Source of the DNA: Streptomyces sp. 15-116A
Lineage (GTDB): Bacteria > Actinomycetota > Actinomycetes > Streptomycetales > Streptomycetaceae
Assembly (NCBI RefSeq): GCF_025290915.1
Contig: NZ_JAOCQE010000014.1
Span: 1-59,749, forward strand
DNA length: 59,749 nt
Direction of reading: 5' to 3'
Shown here: positions 26,172 to 35,502 of the stretch, piece after piece
Numbering within the stretch: the stretch's first letter is position 1
Layout of the letters: each line of letters starts with the position of its first letter
The notes under the pieces: model-generated
What the model saw: the letters and a program-made list of their open reading frames with translations, nothing else
Told to the model about the DNA's origin: nothing
Database searches by the model: none
Translations under genes and position numbers: made by a program

Positions 26172-26984
26172 GTGAGTGAGAGCCACACCCCGCCGAGCGG
26201 GTCGGCGAGGCTGAACACCGGTGTGGCGCACAACGCGCGCGTGTGGAACTACTGGATCGGCGGCAAGGACAACTACGAGGTCGACCAGAAGGTCGGCGAC
26301 CACGTCGCGTCGATCAACCCGATCATCCGGGACATCGCCCGGGCCGACCGGGAGTTCCTGGGCCGGGCGGTGACGTTCCTGGCCGGCGAGCGCGGGGTGC
26401 GGCAGTTCCTCGACATCGGCACCGGGCTGCCGACCGCGGACAACACCCATGAGATCGCCCAGCGGATCGCGCCCGACGCCCGGATCGTCTACGTCGACAA
26501 CGACCCGATCGTGCTGGTCCACGCCCGCACTCTGCTCACCGGCACCCGTGACGGCGTCACCGACTACATCGACGCCGATGTGCACGACCCCGACGCGATC
26601 CTCCGACGGGCCGCCGACACCCTCGACTTCGACCGTCCGGTCGCGGTGATGATGCTGGGCATCCTCAACTTCGTCCTCGACACCGACGAGGCCCGCTCCA
26701 TCGTGCGCCGCGTCATGGACGCGGTGCCCTCCGGCAGCTTCCTGGTGCTCACCCACCCGACCTTCGACCCCGAGGTCGGCGGTGAACTCCAGGTGCCCGC
26801 CATGGAGTTCTGGAACGAGAATGCCACTCCGCCGATCACGGCCCGCAGCGGTGCGGAGATCGCCGCGTTCTTCGACGGCCTGGAGCTGGTGGACCCTGGC
26901 CTGGTGTCGTGCTCCCGGTGGCGCGCCACGTCCGGCTCCGCCGTGGTGGTGCCGCAGTACGGCGCGGTGGGCGTGAAACCCTGA
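26172..26984 (+). CDS. SAM-dependent methyltransferase, PF04672 family
   Basis: 270 residues starting at the GTG at 26172 with GAGGAAGAG upstream. The family marker NTGVAHNARVWNYWIGGKDN is near the N-terminus. The SAM-binding glycine motif is FLDIGTGLPTADNTHEIAQ, then RIVYVDNDPIVLVHARTLL, and LGILNFVLD. This large actinobacterial family (Methyltransf_19, formerly DUF574) has mostly unknown substrates. The 144 bases before it show no gene. Confidence 0.88.
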   Translation: MSESHTPPSGSARLNTGVAHNARVWNYWIGGKDNYEVDQKVGDHVASINPIIRDIARADREFLGRAVTFLAGERGVRQFLDIGTGLPTADNTHEIAQRIAPDARIVYVDNDPIVLVHARTLLTGTRDGVTDYIDADVHDPDAILRRAADTLDFDRPVAVMMLGILNFVLDTDEARSIVRRVMDAVPSGSFLVLTHPTFDPEVGGELQVPAMEFWNENATPPITARSGAEIAAFFDGLELVDPGLVSCSRWRATSGSAVVVPQYGAVGVKP

Positions 26985-27048
26985 CGGGAGTCCGACCGGT
27001 CCGGACGATCCCCGGCCGAGCGCCGGACGGCACCGTCGAGGAGGACGC

Positions 27049-28452
27049 ATGACGACCCTGGCCGACCCCGTACCCGGCGGGCGTCCCGGAGACGTCGAAC
27101 GGGCCACCGCGCTGGGCGGCGAGCTGGCCGGCCGGGGCGTGCACGGCGTGGTGCTGTCGTACGTCGACACGGCGGGCATCGGCCGGATCAAGACCGTCCC
27201 GACGGCGCGGCTCCCCGACGCGGCGGCCTGGGGCGTCGGCATGTCACCGGTGTTCGACACCTTCCTGGCGAACGACGCCATCGTCAGCACCGACGTCCTC
27301 GGCTCCCCCGACGGCGATCTGCGCCTGTACCCGGACCTGGACCAGGTGACGGTGCTGGCCGGGCAACCGGGCTGGGCGTGGGCGCCGGTGGACCGCATCA
27401 CGCAGGAGGGCGAGCGGCACCCCGGGTGCGGGCGCAGCCTGCTGCGCCGGATCGTCTCGGAGGCGGCCGAGCGGCACGGGCTGACGTTCCGCGCGGCCGT
27501 CGAGGTCGAGTGGACGCTGGGCCGGGGCGACGCCCCCGAGGGCGCGTTCGTCCCGGCGACGACGGGACCGGCGTACGGTGCGACGCGGCAGGTGGAGGCC
27601 GGTGACTACGCCGCCGACCTGCTGGCGGCGTGCGCGGCGCAGGGCGTGGATGTCGAGCAGTTCCATCCGGAGTACGCGCCCGGCCAGTTCGAGCTGTCGG
27701 TGGGCGCGCTCGACCCGGTCGCGGCGGCCGACCGCAGCGTGCTGGTGCGTCAGACGATCCGGGCGGTCGCCCGGCGGCACGGCCTGCGGGTGTCCTTCTC
27801 CCCCGCCGTGCTCGCCCGGGGTGTCGGCAACGGCGGCCACATCCATCTGTCGGTCTGGCGCCACGGGGTGAACCTGCACTCCGGCGGCGAGGGCCGCTAC
27901 GGCATGACGTCCGCGGCGGAGTCCTTCACCGCCGGTCTGCTCACGCACCTTCCCGGCCTGACCGCGCTGACGGCCCCCTCCCCGGCGAGCTATCTGCGGC
28001 TGAGGCCGTCCCAGTGGGCCGGTGTCTTCGCCGCCTGGGGCCGGGAGACCCGCGAGACCGCGCTGCGGGTCGTCACCGGCACGGCGGGGCTGCGGGACAG
28101 GGCGGCGAATCTGGAGGTGAAGCCGGTCGACCTGGCCGCCAACCCGTATCTCGCGCTCGCCTGCCTGATCGCCGCCGGTCTCGACGGACTCGCCGCGTCG
28201 GCCGCCCTGCGCGAGGAGGTCACCGGCGACCCGGCCCGGTTCACCGCCCAGGAGGCGGCGGCCCGAGGCGTCCGCAGACTGCCGGTGTCGCTCGCCGAGG
28301 CCCTGGACGCGTTCCGCGAGGACGGGCTGCTGCGCGAGACGCTGGGCCCGGTCCTGGCGGACGCCGTGATCGCCGTACGGCAGGGCGAACTGGCGGCCGT
28401 CGACGGGCTGGACGACGAGCGGGTCGCGGCGGCGTACCGGTGGGTGTACTGA
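27049..28452 (+). CDS. Glutamine-synthetase-like ligase (FluG C-terminal / GlnA3-4 type)
   Basis: 467 residues. GSI motifs are in order: VVLSYVDTAGIGRIKTVP, metal Glu in AAVEVEWTL, HPEYAPGQFELSV, GNGGHIHLSVW, RPSQWAGVFAAWG and NLEVKPVDLAANPYLALACL. The Arg expected in the ExR motif of true glutamine synthetase is Lys here (EVKP), as in nodulin/FluG-type ligases, so an amine other than ammonia is likely. GAGGAGG precedes the ATG. The next gene starts two bases later. In Streptomyces such paralogues make gamma-glutamyl amides of polyamines or ethanolamine. Confidence 0.87.
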   Translation: MTTLADPVPGGRPGDVERATALGGELAGRGVHGVVLSYVDTAGIGRIKTVPTARLPDAAAWGVGMSPVFDTFLANDAIVSTDVLGSPDGDLRLYPDLDQVTVLAGQPGWAWAPVDRITQEGERHPGCGRSLLRRIVSEAAERHGLTFRAAVEVEWTLGRGDAPEGAFVPATTGPAYGATRQVEAGDYAADLLAACAAQGVDVEQFHPEYAPGQFELSVGALDPVAAADRSVLVRQTIRAVARRHGLRVSFSPAVLARGVGNGGHIHLSVWRHGVNLHSGGEGRYGMTSAAESFTAGLLTHLPGLTALTAPSPASYLRLRPSQWAGVFAAWGRETRETALRVVTGTAGLRDRAANLEVKPVDLAANPYLALACLIAAGLDGLAASAALREEVTGDPARFTAQEAAARGVRRLPVSLAEALDAFREDGLLRETLGPVLADAVIAVRQGELAAVDGLDDERVAAAYRWVY

Positions 28453-28453
28453 G

Positions 28454-29590
28454 ATGACCGGCACGGTGAACGGTCCCGTCCGCGAGGCGCTCGACGCGCT
28501 GGCGCTGGTGGACCACCACTGCCACGGCGTCGTCACCGCCGGCCTGGACCGGCCGGGCTTCGAGTCCCTGCTCACCGAGGGCGAGGCCTGGCCCGGCGTC
28601 TCCCCCTTCGACAGCCCCGCCGGACTGGCCGTCCGCCGCCATTGCGCACCCCTGCTGGACCTGCCCCGGCACGCCCCCGCCGACGCCTATCTGGCCCGGC
28701 GCGCGGAGCTCGGCGGGGCCGAGGCGACCCGGCGTCTCCTGGCGGCCTGCGGCACGGAGGTGTTCTGCGTCGACACCGGCTTCGCCCCCGAGCCGGTCAC
28801 CGTGCCGCCCGTGCGGCACGAGATCGTCCGGCTGGAGAGCGTCGCCGAGTCACTGGCGGCGGGCGGCGTGGAGCCGGACGCGTACGCCGACGCGTTCCGG
28901 GCGGCGGCGCAGGAGGCCGTACGGCGGCCGGAGGTGGTCGGTGTGAAGTCGGTGGCGGCCTACCGCACCGGCTTCGACCTGGATCCGGCCCGGCCGTCCG
29001 GCGCCGAGGTCACCGAGGCCGCCGCCCGGTGGCTGCCCACCGGCACCCGCCTGGCCGACCCGGTGCTGGTACGGCATCTGCTGTGGACCGCCGTGGACCT
29101 GGGGCTGCCGCTGCAACTGCACACCGGGTTCGGCGACAACGACATCCGGCTGCACCGCGTGGACCCCACCCACCTGACGGACTGGCTCCATCTGACCACG
29201 GGCACCGTCCCGGTGCTGCTGCTGCACTGCTGGCCCTACCAGCGGCATGCCGCCTATCTCGCCGCCGTCTTCGAGCACGTGTACCTCGACGTCGGGCTCA
29301 CCCTGCACCACGTCGGTCCGGCGCGGGCCGCCGCCGTGCTCGCGGAGGCGCTGGAGATCACCCCGCCGCGCAAACTGCTGTACAGCTCGGACGCCTACGG
29401 TCTGGCCGAGTTCTACCACCTGGGTGCCCTGGCCTTCCGTCAGGGCCTGGCCGAGCTGCTGCAACAGCGGGTGGACGCCGGCGAGATCGCCCTGCCCGAC
29501 GCGCTGCGCTTCGCCGCCTGGGCCGGCCGGGACAACGCCCTGCGCGTGTACCGGCGGCTTCCCCGCACTCCGGAACCGTCGAAAGTATGA
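28454..29590 (+). CDS. Amidohydrolase-superfamily protein (FluG N-terminal type)
   Basis: 378 residues of a metal-dependent TIM barrel: HxH in LVDHHCHGVV at the start, Lys in VVGVKSVAAYR, His in LQLHTGFGDND and LLLHCWPYQRH, and Asp in LLYSSDAYG. This arrangement is that of the amidohydrolase half of fungal FluG and plant nodulin/glutamine-synthetase fusions. Placed two bases after the ligase gene, it likely hydrolyses a gamma-glutamyl or related amide made or used by it. The substrate is unknown. Confidence 0.85.
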   Translation: MTGTVNGPVREALDALALVDHHCHGVVTAGLDRPGFESLLTEGEAWPGVSPFDSPAGLAVRRHCAPLLDLPRHAPADAYLARRAELGGAEATRRLLAACGTEVFCVDTGFAPEPVTVPPVRHEIVRLESVAESLAAGGVEPDAYADAFRAAAQEAVRRPEVVGVKSVAAYRTGFDLDPARPSGAEVTEAAARWLPTGTRLADPVLVRHLLWTAVDLGLPLQLHTGFGDNDIRLHRVDPTHLTDWLHLTTGTVPVLLLHCWPYQRHAAYLAAVFEHVYLDVGLTLHHVGPARAAAVLAEALEITPPRKLLYSSDAYGLAEFYHLGALAFRQGLAELLQQRVDAGEIALPDALRFAAWAGRDNALRVYRRLPRTPEPSKV

Positions 29591-29597
29591 TCAAGCA

Positions 29598-30134
29598 ATG
29601 TCTGACATGACCGAGACCACGCCCGGCTGGCTGTCCTCCGACGAGCTGGAGTCGGCCCGTGCCCGTATGCCGATCCTGTACGTCGAGGCCGTCCCGGTGC
29701 GGGTCGACGACAGCGGCGAAGTCACCAGCGTCGGCCTGCTGCTGCGCATCGGGCCCGACGGAACGGTCAGCCGGACCCTGGTCTCCGGCCGGGTCCTGCA
29801 CCACGAGCGGGTCCGCGACGCCCTGCTGCGGCATCTGGAGAAGGACCTCGGTCCGGTGGCGCTGCCCCGTGTCCCGGCGTCGCTGCAGCCGTTCACGGTC
29901 GCGGAGTACTTCCCCACGCTGGGCGTCACGCCGTACCACGACCCGCGTCAGCACGCGGTGTCGCTGGCCTACATCGTGCCGGTGACCGGTGACTGCCGGC
30001 CCCGGCAGGACGCGCTGGACCTGGTGTGGTTCAGCCCGCAGGAGGCCGTGTCGGAGGCGGTCCAGAGCGAGATGCCGGGCGGACACGGGGTCCTGCTGAA
30101 GCAGGCACTGGCACACGCGGGCTGCGCGATCTGA
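29598..30134 (+). CDS. DUF4916 / Nudix-fold protein with degenerate Nudix box
   Basis: 178 residues. The Nudix fold is recognisable (ILYVEAVPVRVDD, then VVP-type strand AYIVPVTGD and LDLVWFSPQEA). The box position reads SGRVLHHERVRDALL then RHLEKDLG. The spacing G-x5-E-x7-R is kept, but the metal-binding REUxEE glutamates are H, K and D. It is therefore probably non-hydrolytic or altered, perhaps a sensor. The gene starts 7 bases after the amidohydrolase and is the third of that operon. Confidence 0.78.
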   Translation: MSDMTETTPGWLSSDELESARARMPILYVEAVPVRVDDSGEVTSVGLLLRIGPDGTVSRTLVSGRVLHHERVRDALLRHLEKDLGPVALPRVPASLQPFTVAEYFPTLGVTPYHDPRQHAVSLAYIVPVTGDCRPRQDALDLVWFSPQEAVSEAVQSEMPGGHGVLLKQALAHAGCAI

Positions 30135-30135
30135 G

Positions 30136-30165
30136 CACGGGCGGCGGGCGGCTCAGCCGCCCGTG
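30136..30165. terminator. Bidirectional terminator hairpin
   Basis: CACGGGCGGC (30136-30145) pairs with GCCGCCCGTG (30156-30165) over a 10-base loop between the convergent Nudix-fold and sugC genes, overlapping the sugC stop. Confidence 0.7.
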
Positions 30166-31340
30166 TGCTCCGGGTGGGTGAGGTTCGCGCCGGTCTCCGG
30201 GTGGAAGACGTGCGCCTTGGACATGTCGACCCGGAGCTCGACGGGGGCGCCCTCGCGGGCCCGGGTGGCGGCATCCAGGCGGGCCACGATCTGCTGCGCG
30301 GCCCCGGCGCCGGTGTCGCGCACGCCCGAGTCGGTGGCCAGTTCCTCCAGTTCGGCGGTGGTCACCGGCCCGCCCTCGGCGCTGAAGTAGACGTAGGCGT
30401 CGGAGCCCAGCGACTCCAGCACCTCCACGGTCGCGGTGACGGTGGCGGCGCCGGGCTCCCGGGCGAGGGCGGCGTCCTCGAAGGCCTCGGGGCGCAGCCC
30501 GAGGATGACCTCACGGGGCGCGTTCTGCCGCTGGAGCGCCTGCCGGGCGGCGTCCGGCAGCGGCAGGTCGCCGAGCGGTGAGCGCAGGGCGCCCTCCTCC
30601 AGGGTGGCGTGGAGGAAGTTCATCGCCGGGGAGCCGATGAAGCCGGCGACGAACAGATTGCGCGGGGTGTCGTAGAGCTCGGCGGACGTGCCGACCTGCT
30701 GGACCACGCCCTGACGCATCACCACGATCCGGTCCCCGAGGGTCATGGCCTCGGTCTGGTCGTGGGTGACGTACACGGTGGTGGTGCCCAGGCGCCGCTG
30801 CAGCCGGGAGATCTGGGTGCGCATCTGCACCCGCAGCTTGGCGTCGAGGTTGGACAGCGGCTCGTCCATCAGGAACGCCTTGGGGTCGCGGACGATGGCG
30901 CGGCCCATGGCGACACGCTGGCGCTGGCCGCCGGAGAGGTGGGCGGGCTTGCGGTCCAGGAAGTCGCCGAGGTCCAGGACCCGGGCGGCCTCCTCGACCT
31001 TGGCGTCGATGGTCGCCTTGTCGACCTTCGCCAGCCGCAGCGGGAAGCCCATGTTCTCCCGCACCGTCATGTGCGGGTACAGGGCGTAGCTCTGGAACAC
31101 CATGGCGACGTCGCGTTCCTTGGGCGCGAGGTCGTTGACGACCCGGCCGCCGATGCGCAGCGTGCCCTCGGTGATGTCCTCGAGCCCGGCGATCATGTTC
31201 AGGGTGGTGGACTTGCCGCAGCCGGACGGGCCGACCAGGATCACGAACTCGCCGTCGGCGATCTCCAGGTCCACGTCCCGCACGGCGAGGGACCCGTCGG
31301 GGTACCGCTTGCTGACTCCCTCGAGGACGATCTCGGCCAT
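30153..31340 (-). CDS. sugC: Trehalose-type ABC importer ATPase (SugC/UgpC family)
   Basis: A 395-residue ATPase of the MalK/UgpC/MsiK family. The NBD has Walker [10 protein letters not shown] near residue 38, Q-loop [16 protein letters not shown], signature [14 protein letters not shown], Walker [16 protein letters not shown] and H-loop [15 protein letters not shown]-terminal regulatory OB domain follows ([10 protein letters not shown]..., [15 protein letters not shown]). It is last in lpqY-sugA-sugB-sugC. Many Streptomyces sugar importers share a distant MsiK ATPase; here the ATPase is local, as in mycobacteria. Confidence 0.93.
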   Translation of the reverse strand: MAEIVLEGVSKRYPDGSLAVRDVDLEIADGEFVILVGPSGCGKSTTLNMIAGLEDITEGTLRIGGRVVNDLAPKERDVAMVFQSYALYPHMTVRENMGFPLRLAKVDKATIDAKVEEAARVLDLGDFLDRKPAHLSGGQRQRVAMGRAIVRDPKAFLMDEPLSNLDAKLRVQMRTQISRLQRRLGTTTVYVTHDQTEAMTLGDRIVVMRQGVVQQVGTSAELYDTPRNLFVAGFIGSPAMNFLHATLEEGALRSPLGDLPLPDAARQALQRQNAPREVILGLRPEAFEDAALAREPGAATVTATVEVLESLGSDAYVYFSAEGGPVTTAELEELATDSGVRDTGAGAAQQIVARLDAATRAREGAPVELRVDMSKAHVFHPETGANLTHPEHTGG

Positions 31341-31357
31341 GGGGGCGCCTCCTTGCT

Positions 31358-31393
31358 TTCGGAGCCTTCGGAGTCTTCGGATCCTTCGGACTC
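31358..31393. repeat. Four 9-bp repeats TTCGGANYC
   Basis: TTCGGAGCC, TTCGGAGTC, TTCGGATCC and TTCGGACTC follow one another between the sugB stop and the sugC start. The last unit overlaps the sugB stop. They look like slippage in the intercistronic space and may set the sugB-sugC spacing. Confidence 0.75.
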
Positions 31394-32225
31394 ATCCCTT
31401 GACCGCGCCGGACGTCAGTCCGGCGACGATCCGCCGCTGGAAGAGCAGGACGAACACGATGATCGGAATGGTGATCACCACGGCGGCGGCGGCGATCGAC
31501 CCGGTGGGCTGCTGGAACTGGGAACTGCCGGTGAAGAACGCGATCGCGGCGGGCACCGTCCGCGCGGACTCGGTGGAGGTCAGCGAGATCGCGAAGAGGA
31601 AGTCGTTCCAGCAGAAGATGAACACGAGGATGGCGGTGGTGAACACGCCGGGCGCGGCGAGCGGCACGATGACCAGACGGAACGCCTGCGCGGGCGTGGC
31701 CCCGTCGACCTTGGCGGCCTTCTCCAGGTCCCAGGGGATCTCCCGGAAGAACGCCGACAGGGTGTAGATCGCCAGCGGCAGCGAGAAGGTCATGTACGGG
31801 ATGATCAGGCCGATCCAGGTGTCGAAGATGCCGATGATGCGCTCGATGTTGAACAGCGGGGACACCAGGGAGATCGGCGGGAACATGGCGATGAGCAGCG
31901 ACATGCCGATCAGCACCTGCTTGCCGGGGAACCGCAGCCGGGCGACCGCGTAGGCGGCCATGGTGCCGAGGGCGACCGCGATCACGGTGGCGATCAGGGC
32001 GATGCCGATGGAGTTGATCAGGGCGCGGGTGAACTCGGCGGTCTCGAAGATGCCTTTGTAGTTCTCCCAGGTCCAGTCGCGGGGGATGTAGGTGCCGTCG
32101 GTGAGGGTGCTCGGGTCCTTGAACGACAGTGCGGCGATCCACCACACCGGGAACAGGGCGTAGAGCACCACGACCACGTTGACGACGCCCCAGCGGGTGG
32201 CGTGGGTCTTGCCGGCGGCGGCCAT
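31392..32225 (-). CDS. sugB: Trehalose-type ABC importer permease SugB (MalG-like)
   Basis: A 277-residue inner-membrane permease with about six helices. The cytoplasmic EAA loop is [20 protein letters not shown]. It starts with an ATG at 32225 that overlaps the sugA stop by one base. It pairs with SugA to form the channel through which the disaccharide passes. Confidence 0.93.
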   Translation of the reverse strand: MAAAGKTHATRWGVVNVVVVLYALFPVWWIAALSFKDPSTLTDGTYIPRDWTWENYKGIFETAEFTRALINSIGIALIATVIAVALGTMAAYAVARLRFPGKQVLIGMSLLIAMFPPISLVSPLFNIERIIGIFDTWIGLIIPYMTFSLPLAIYTLSAFFREIPWDLEKAAKVDGATPAQAFRLVIVPLAAPGVFTTAILVFIFCWNDFLFAISLTSTESARTVPAAIAFFTGSSQFQQPTGSIAAAAVVITIPIIVFVLLFQRRIVAGLTSGAVKG

Positions 32226-33133
32226 CAGCGCTTCACCTCCGCGCCGGGTGCGGCGGCGCCGAACAGTTTGACGAAGGTGAAGGCGATGATCCCGACACAG
32301 AGGAAGATCAGGACCGAGATCGCCGACCCGATGCCGAGGTTCAGCGCGGTGAACAGGTTGTCGTAGCCGAGGATCGACAGGGAGCCGGTGCCCTGGGCGC
32401 CCGCGGTCAGGACGTAGATGTTGTCGAAGATCCGGAAGGCGTCCAGGGTGCGGAAGAGCAGGGCCACCAGGATCGCCGGTTTCATCAGCGGCAGCATGAT
32501 CCGGGTGAACCTCTGCCAGGGGGTGGCGCCGTCGACCATGGCCGCCTTCAGGGTCTCCTCGGGGACGAGGGCGAGTCCGGCGAGCAGCAGCAGGGCCATG
32601 AAGGGGGTGGTCTTCCACACCTCGGCGAGGATGATCAGCCACAGCGCGGGCCACTGCTCGGTCAGCGGGGCGTCCCCTTGCGGCAGCAGTTCGGCGAGGT
32701 AACCGAGTTCGGGCGTCCAGGCGTACTGCCAGGAGAAGGCGGCGACGACGGTGACGATGCCGTACGGGATGAGGACGGCGGTGCGTACGGTGCCGCGCCA
32801 GAAGAGGGTGCGGTGCATCACCAGGGCGAGGCCCATGCCGAGGACGAGTTCGATGGTCACGGACACGGCGGTGATGAACAGCGTGACCCAGAAGGCGTCC
32901 CACCAGTAGGGGGAGGACAGCACGGCCCCGTAGTTGCTCAGGCCCACGAACTCGGCGCGGGCCGGGAAGCGCAGGTCGTAGCGCTGGAGGGAGAGGTAGA
33001 CGGCGTATCCGATGGGGTAGGCGGTCACGGCGAGCATGACGATCACGGCCGGTGCGCACAGCAGCCAGCCGAGGCGCCGTTCCTGCCGGGCACCGGCCGA
33101 GAGCGCCTTGCCGCGCGGTGGGCGGTCGGTCAC
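32225..33133 (-). CDS. sugA: Trehalose-type ABC importer permease SugA (MalF-like)
   Basis: A 302-residue permease with about six helices ([26 protein letters not shown] first) and EAA loop [21 protein letters not shown]. The GTG start at 33133 overlaps the lpqY stop as GTGA, indicating translational coupling. Confidence 0.93.
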   Translation of the reverse strand: MTDRPPRGKALSAGARQERRLGWLLCAPAVIVMLAVTAYPIGYAVYLSLQRYDLRFPARAEFVGLSNYGAVLSSPYWWDAFWVTLFITAVSVTIELVLGMGLALVMHRTLFWRGTVRTAVLIPYGIVTVVAAFSWQYAWTPELGYLAELLPQGDAPLTEQWPALWLIILAEVWKTTPFMALLLLAGLALVPEETLKAAMVDGATPWQRFTRIMLPLMKPAILVALLFRTLDAFRIFDNIYVLTAGAQGTGSLSILGYDNLFTALNLGIGSAISVLIFLCVGIIAFTFVKLFGAAAPGAEVKR

Positions 33134-34425
33134 GGGATCACACCCTCGGATCGCAGGGCCTTGTCGATCTGGTCCCTGATGGTCGCCACCGAGCTCTCCG
33201 GGTCGATCGCGGAGGGCGGGGACAGCGTGTGGGAGACGGCGATCGACACGTTCTGGTAGGCGGGGGTCAGCGGCCGTACGCTCGCCGATTCCAGGGCGGC
33301 CAGCACGTCCTTGGAGAAGGGGTACTCCTTCATGAACGCCGGTTCGTCGTACAGGGCGCGAAGCGTGGGCGGCAGGCCGCCCTCGAGGGCGGCGGTGAGC
33401 TGGTTCTCCCGGTTGCGCAGGCACAGCGCGGCCTCGAAGGCCAGGTCGGGGTGGCGGGAGTAGGAGCTGACGGCGAGGTCGATGCCGCCGATGGTGGGCC
33501 GGGCGGGGCGATCGGCGTCGACGCGCGGGTAGGGTGCCCAGCGGAAGTTCTTGAACAGCTCCGGGTTGTTCGCCCTCATCGACGGATAGACGAACGGGTA
33601 GTTGAGCTCGAAGGCGGCCACCCCCGACTCCATGGCGAGGCGGTTCTGGTCCTCCATCTGGTTGGGCAGGGAGGGGTCCGCGGCTGGGGAACGGGCGAGG
33701 TCGCGCATGATGCCGGCGGCCCGTACCGCGGGCGGCCCGAGGGACGGTTCGGTGGCACTGGCGTTCAGGATGGAGCCGCCGGCGCTGTTGACGAGCGTGT
33801 TGAACCAGACGGTGAGGCCCTCGTACTGGGCGCCCTGGATCTCCACGTAGTGCGGCTTGCGCTGCCGGGCCAGCTCGCGGGACATCTCCAGCATCTCGGC
33901 CCAGGTCTTCGGCGGGGTGGGCACCAGGTCCTTGCGGTACCAGAGCAGCTGGGTGTTGGTGTTGTACGGGACGGCGTACAGCCTGTCCTTCCAGGTGGCC
34001 GTCTGCAGCGGCACGCGCAGGGTGCCCTCGGTGGCCCGGCGTTTCATCTCGCCGGTCCACTCGCGGATCCAGCGGGCCTCGGCGAACTCGGCGGCCCAGG
34101 TGACGTCCAGGCCGAGGATGTCCATGGAGTCGTCCTCGGCGGCGAGACGGCGCACCATCTGCTGGCGCTGGCCGTCGGCGGCGCGGGGCAGCTTGTTGTA
34201 GCTGATCCGGTAGCGGCCGCCGGAGGCCTGACTGCACCGGTCGGCGGCCTTCTGCAGGGCGCCGGAATCGTCGGGGAAGTTGTACCAGTTGAGGGTGGGC
34301 CGCCCGGAGTCCTCCTCCCCGCCGCAGGCGGCGAGCGCCGAGGCGAGCAGCGTCAGCGCGGCCAGCACCGGCACCCTCCGCGCCGCCCCTCGGGGCCGTC
34401 CACACCTGGCGTGCACGCGCTCCAC
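33130..34425 (-). CDS. lpqY: Trehalose-type substrate-binding lipoprotein LpqY
   Basis: 431 residues with a signal peptide and lipobox ([10 protein letters not shown], Cys near 34). The mature protein follows the LpqY pattern closely: [77 protein letters not shown], and [18 protein letters not shown] at the end. LpqY delivers trehalose to SugABC in mycobacteria, so trehalose or a close analogue is expected. The GTG start at 34425 is preceded by a purine-rich GAAGTGAGG. Confidence 0.9.
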   Translation of the reverse strand: MERVHARCGRPRGAARRVPVLAALTLLASALAACGGEEDSGRPTLNWYNFPDDSGALQKAADRCSQASGGRYRISYNKLPRAADGQRQQMVRRLAAEDDSMDILGLDVTWAAEFAEARWIREWTGEMKRRATEGTLRVPLQTATWKDRLYAVPYNTNTQLLWYRKDLVPTPPKTWAEMLEMSRELARQRKPHYVEIQGAQYEGLTVWFNTLVNSAGGSILNASATEPSLGPPAVRAAGIMRDLARSPAADPSLPNQMEDQNRLAMESGVAAFELNYPFVYPSMRANNPELFKNFRWAPYPRVDADRPARPTIGGIDLAVSSYSRHPDLAFEAALCLRNRENQLTAALEGGLPPTLRALYDEPAFMKEYPFSKDVLAALESASVRPLTPAYQNVSIAVSHTLSPPSAIDPESSVATIRDQIDKALRSEGVIP

Positions 34426-34482
34426 ACCTCACTTCCGGGATGGCGGCGCGGGTGTGACCCCGCGGCGCTGCTTACCCGGCGA

Positions 34483-34523
34483 ACGTTAGGCAGCACATAG
34501 GGCGACATCAAGGACATTTGATG
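34483..34523 (-). promoter_or_regulatory. Promoter and operator of lpqY-sugABC
   Basis: On the minus strand TTGATG (34511-34506) and TAACGT (34488-34483) are 17 bases apart. CATCAA-GGACAT-TTGATG (34506-34523) is an inverted repeat that includes the -35 box, a good place for a repressor. The leader would be about 50 bases. No adjacent regulator is on this strand. Confidence 0.55.
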
Positions 34524-34661
34524 ATGAATCGCCCCGAGCATCGGTGAACTGCCGACGGGAGGAGGGCCGCCGGCCACGGAGTCGGCCGGCAAGGACGTAC
34601 ACCGGCGGGGGCGTCCCCGGGATGTCCGGCAGGCCACGGAGGCCCGCGTGCGACGCCGGAA

Positions 34662-34990
34662 TCAGCCCTGCTCGCTGTCCTCCGTCCCGTGGAACGCCGC
34701 CGCCACCGCGCGCAGTCCGCGTACGCCGTAGGCGATGACCGGCTCGACCTGGGGGGCGAAGCGCGGGGAGTGGTTGCCGGGGATGCCCGGCGGGACCTCG
34801 GTCGGGGCGGGGGTGTCGCCGTAGAGCTTCGGGGCGGCCGAGCCCCACATCCAGAAGACGGACGGGTAGCCCGCGGTGGTGCCGTAGATGCCGAAGTCCT
34901 CGCTGCCGGAGAGCGGACGCGGCATGTGCTGGACGCCGGCCTCGCCGTAGACGCCGGTCAGGGCGGCGCGTGCGGTGGCCGTGGCGTCGG
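34662..34990 (-). pseudogene. C-terminal fragment of an M20-family amidohydrolase/peptidase
   Basis: About 105 residues remain: TGVYGEAGVQHMPRPLSGSE followed by DFGIYG, then SVFWMWGS, and PGIPGNHSPRFAPQVEPVIA. This is the end of an M20 metallopeptidase, including the SEDF metal-ligand segment and the HSPRF segment. The N-terminal three quarters, with the other zinc ligands, is missing. An open frame continues upstream to about 35264 but there reads through the opposite-strand AsnC fragment without homology. The left boundary is the true stop; the right boundary (about 34990) is approximate. Confidence 0.75.
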
Positions 34991-34995
34991 CGGCC

Positions 34996-35247
34996 GTGGC
35001 CCGGCTGTGCATGGCGGTCACGGGCGAGGCGAATCTGATGGTGTCGGCGTGGGCGCGGTCACCGGCCGACGCGACGGCGTTCGAGACCCGGCTGGGCGCC
35101 AGGGTGCCGGAGGCCCGGGTGCTGCGTCGTGACGTCACGCTGGTGACGGCGAAGCGGAGGGGCCAGCTGCTGGACGACGAGGGGCGCGCGGGCGGACACA
35201 TCCCGGTGGACCGGTACGGCGAGGGCCCCACCGCCCCGGCACAGTGA
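34996..35247 (+). pseudogene. C-terminal fragment of an Lrp/AsnC-family regulator
   Basis: The plus-strand frame reads ARLCMAVTGEANLMVSAWAR, then FETRLGARVPEARVLRRDVT and AKRRGQLLDDEGRAGGHIPVD. This matches the effector-binding (RAM) half and tail of AsnC/Lrp regulators. The DNA-binding half is missing. It abuts the M20 fragment head to head, so the two lost their N-terminal parts together. The left boundary is approximate. Confidence 0.7.
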
Positions 35248-35249
35248 AA

Positions 35250-35272
35250 AGGGGCCGTCAGCAACGGCCCCT
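35250..35272. terminator. Hairpin between the AsnC fragment and tRNA-Pro
   Basis: AGGGGCCGT and ACGGCCCCT form a 9-bp stem with loop CAGCA. A second, weaker hairpin CGACTTTCG/CGAAAAGTCG (35279-35303) abuts the tRNA 3' end. Confidence 0.7.
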
Positions 35273-35300
35273 CACCTGCGACTTTCGCGTGATCGAAAAG

Positions 35301-35374
<74 letters not shown>

Positions 35375-35464
35375 TTGCCCGTCTGACCTGGGGATTCCCC
35401 CGGCCGAACGCGCACGGAAACCATACCGCACTCGCGGCGGTGATCGCGCATCCCTTTCTCGCGC

Positions 35465-35495
35465 TTGACCTCAAGTTTGGTTGAGGTTGCAGCAT
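35465..35495 (+). promoter_or_regulatory. SoxR/MerR-type operator-promoter of the split transketolase
   Basis: TTGACC (35465-35470) and CAGCAT (35490-35495) are 19 bases apart, the long spacer typical of MerR-family activators. The spacer holds the inverted repeat ACCTCAA-GTTTGG-TTGAGGT (35468-35487). CCTCAAGTTTGGTTGAGG agrees with the enterobacterial SoxR box at 15 of 18 positions. The predicted start point is at or next to the ATG at 35503. Confidence 0.7.
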
Positions 35496-35502
35496 CGTCG
35501 GC

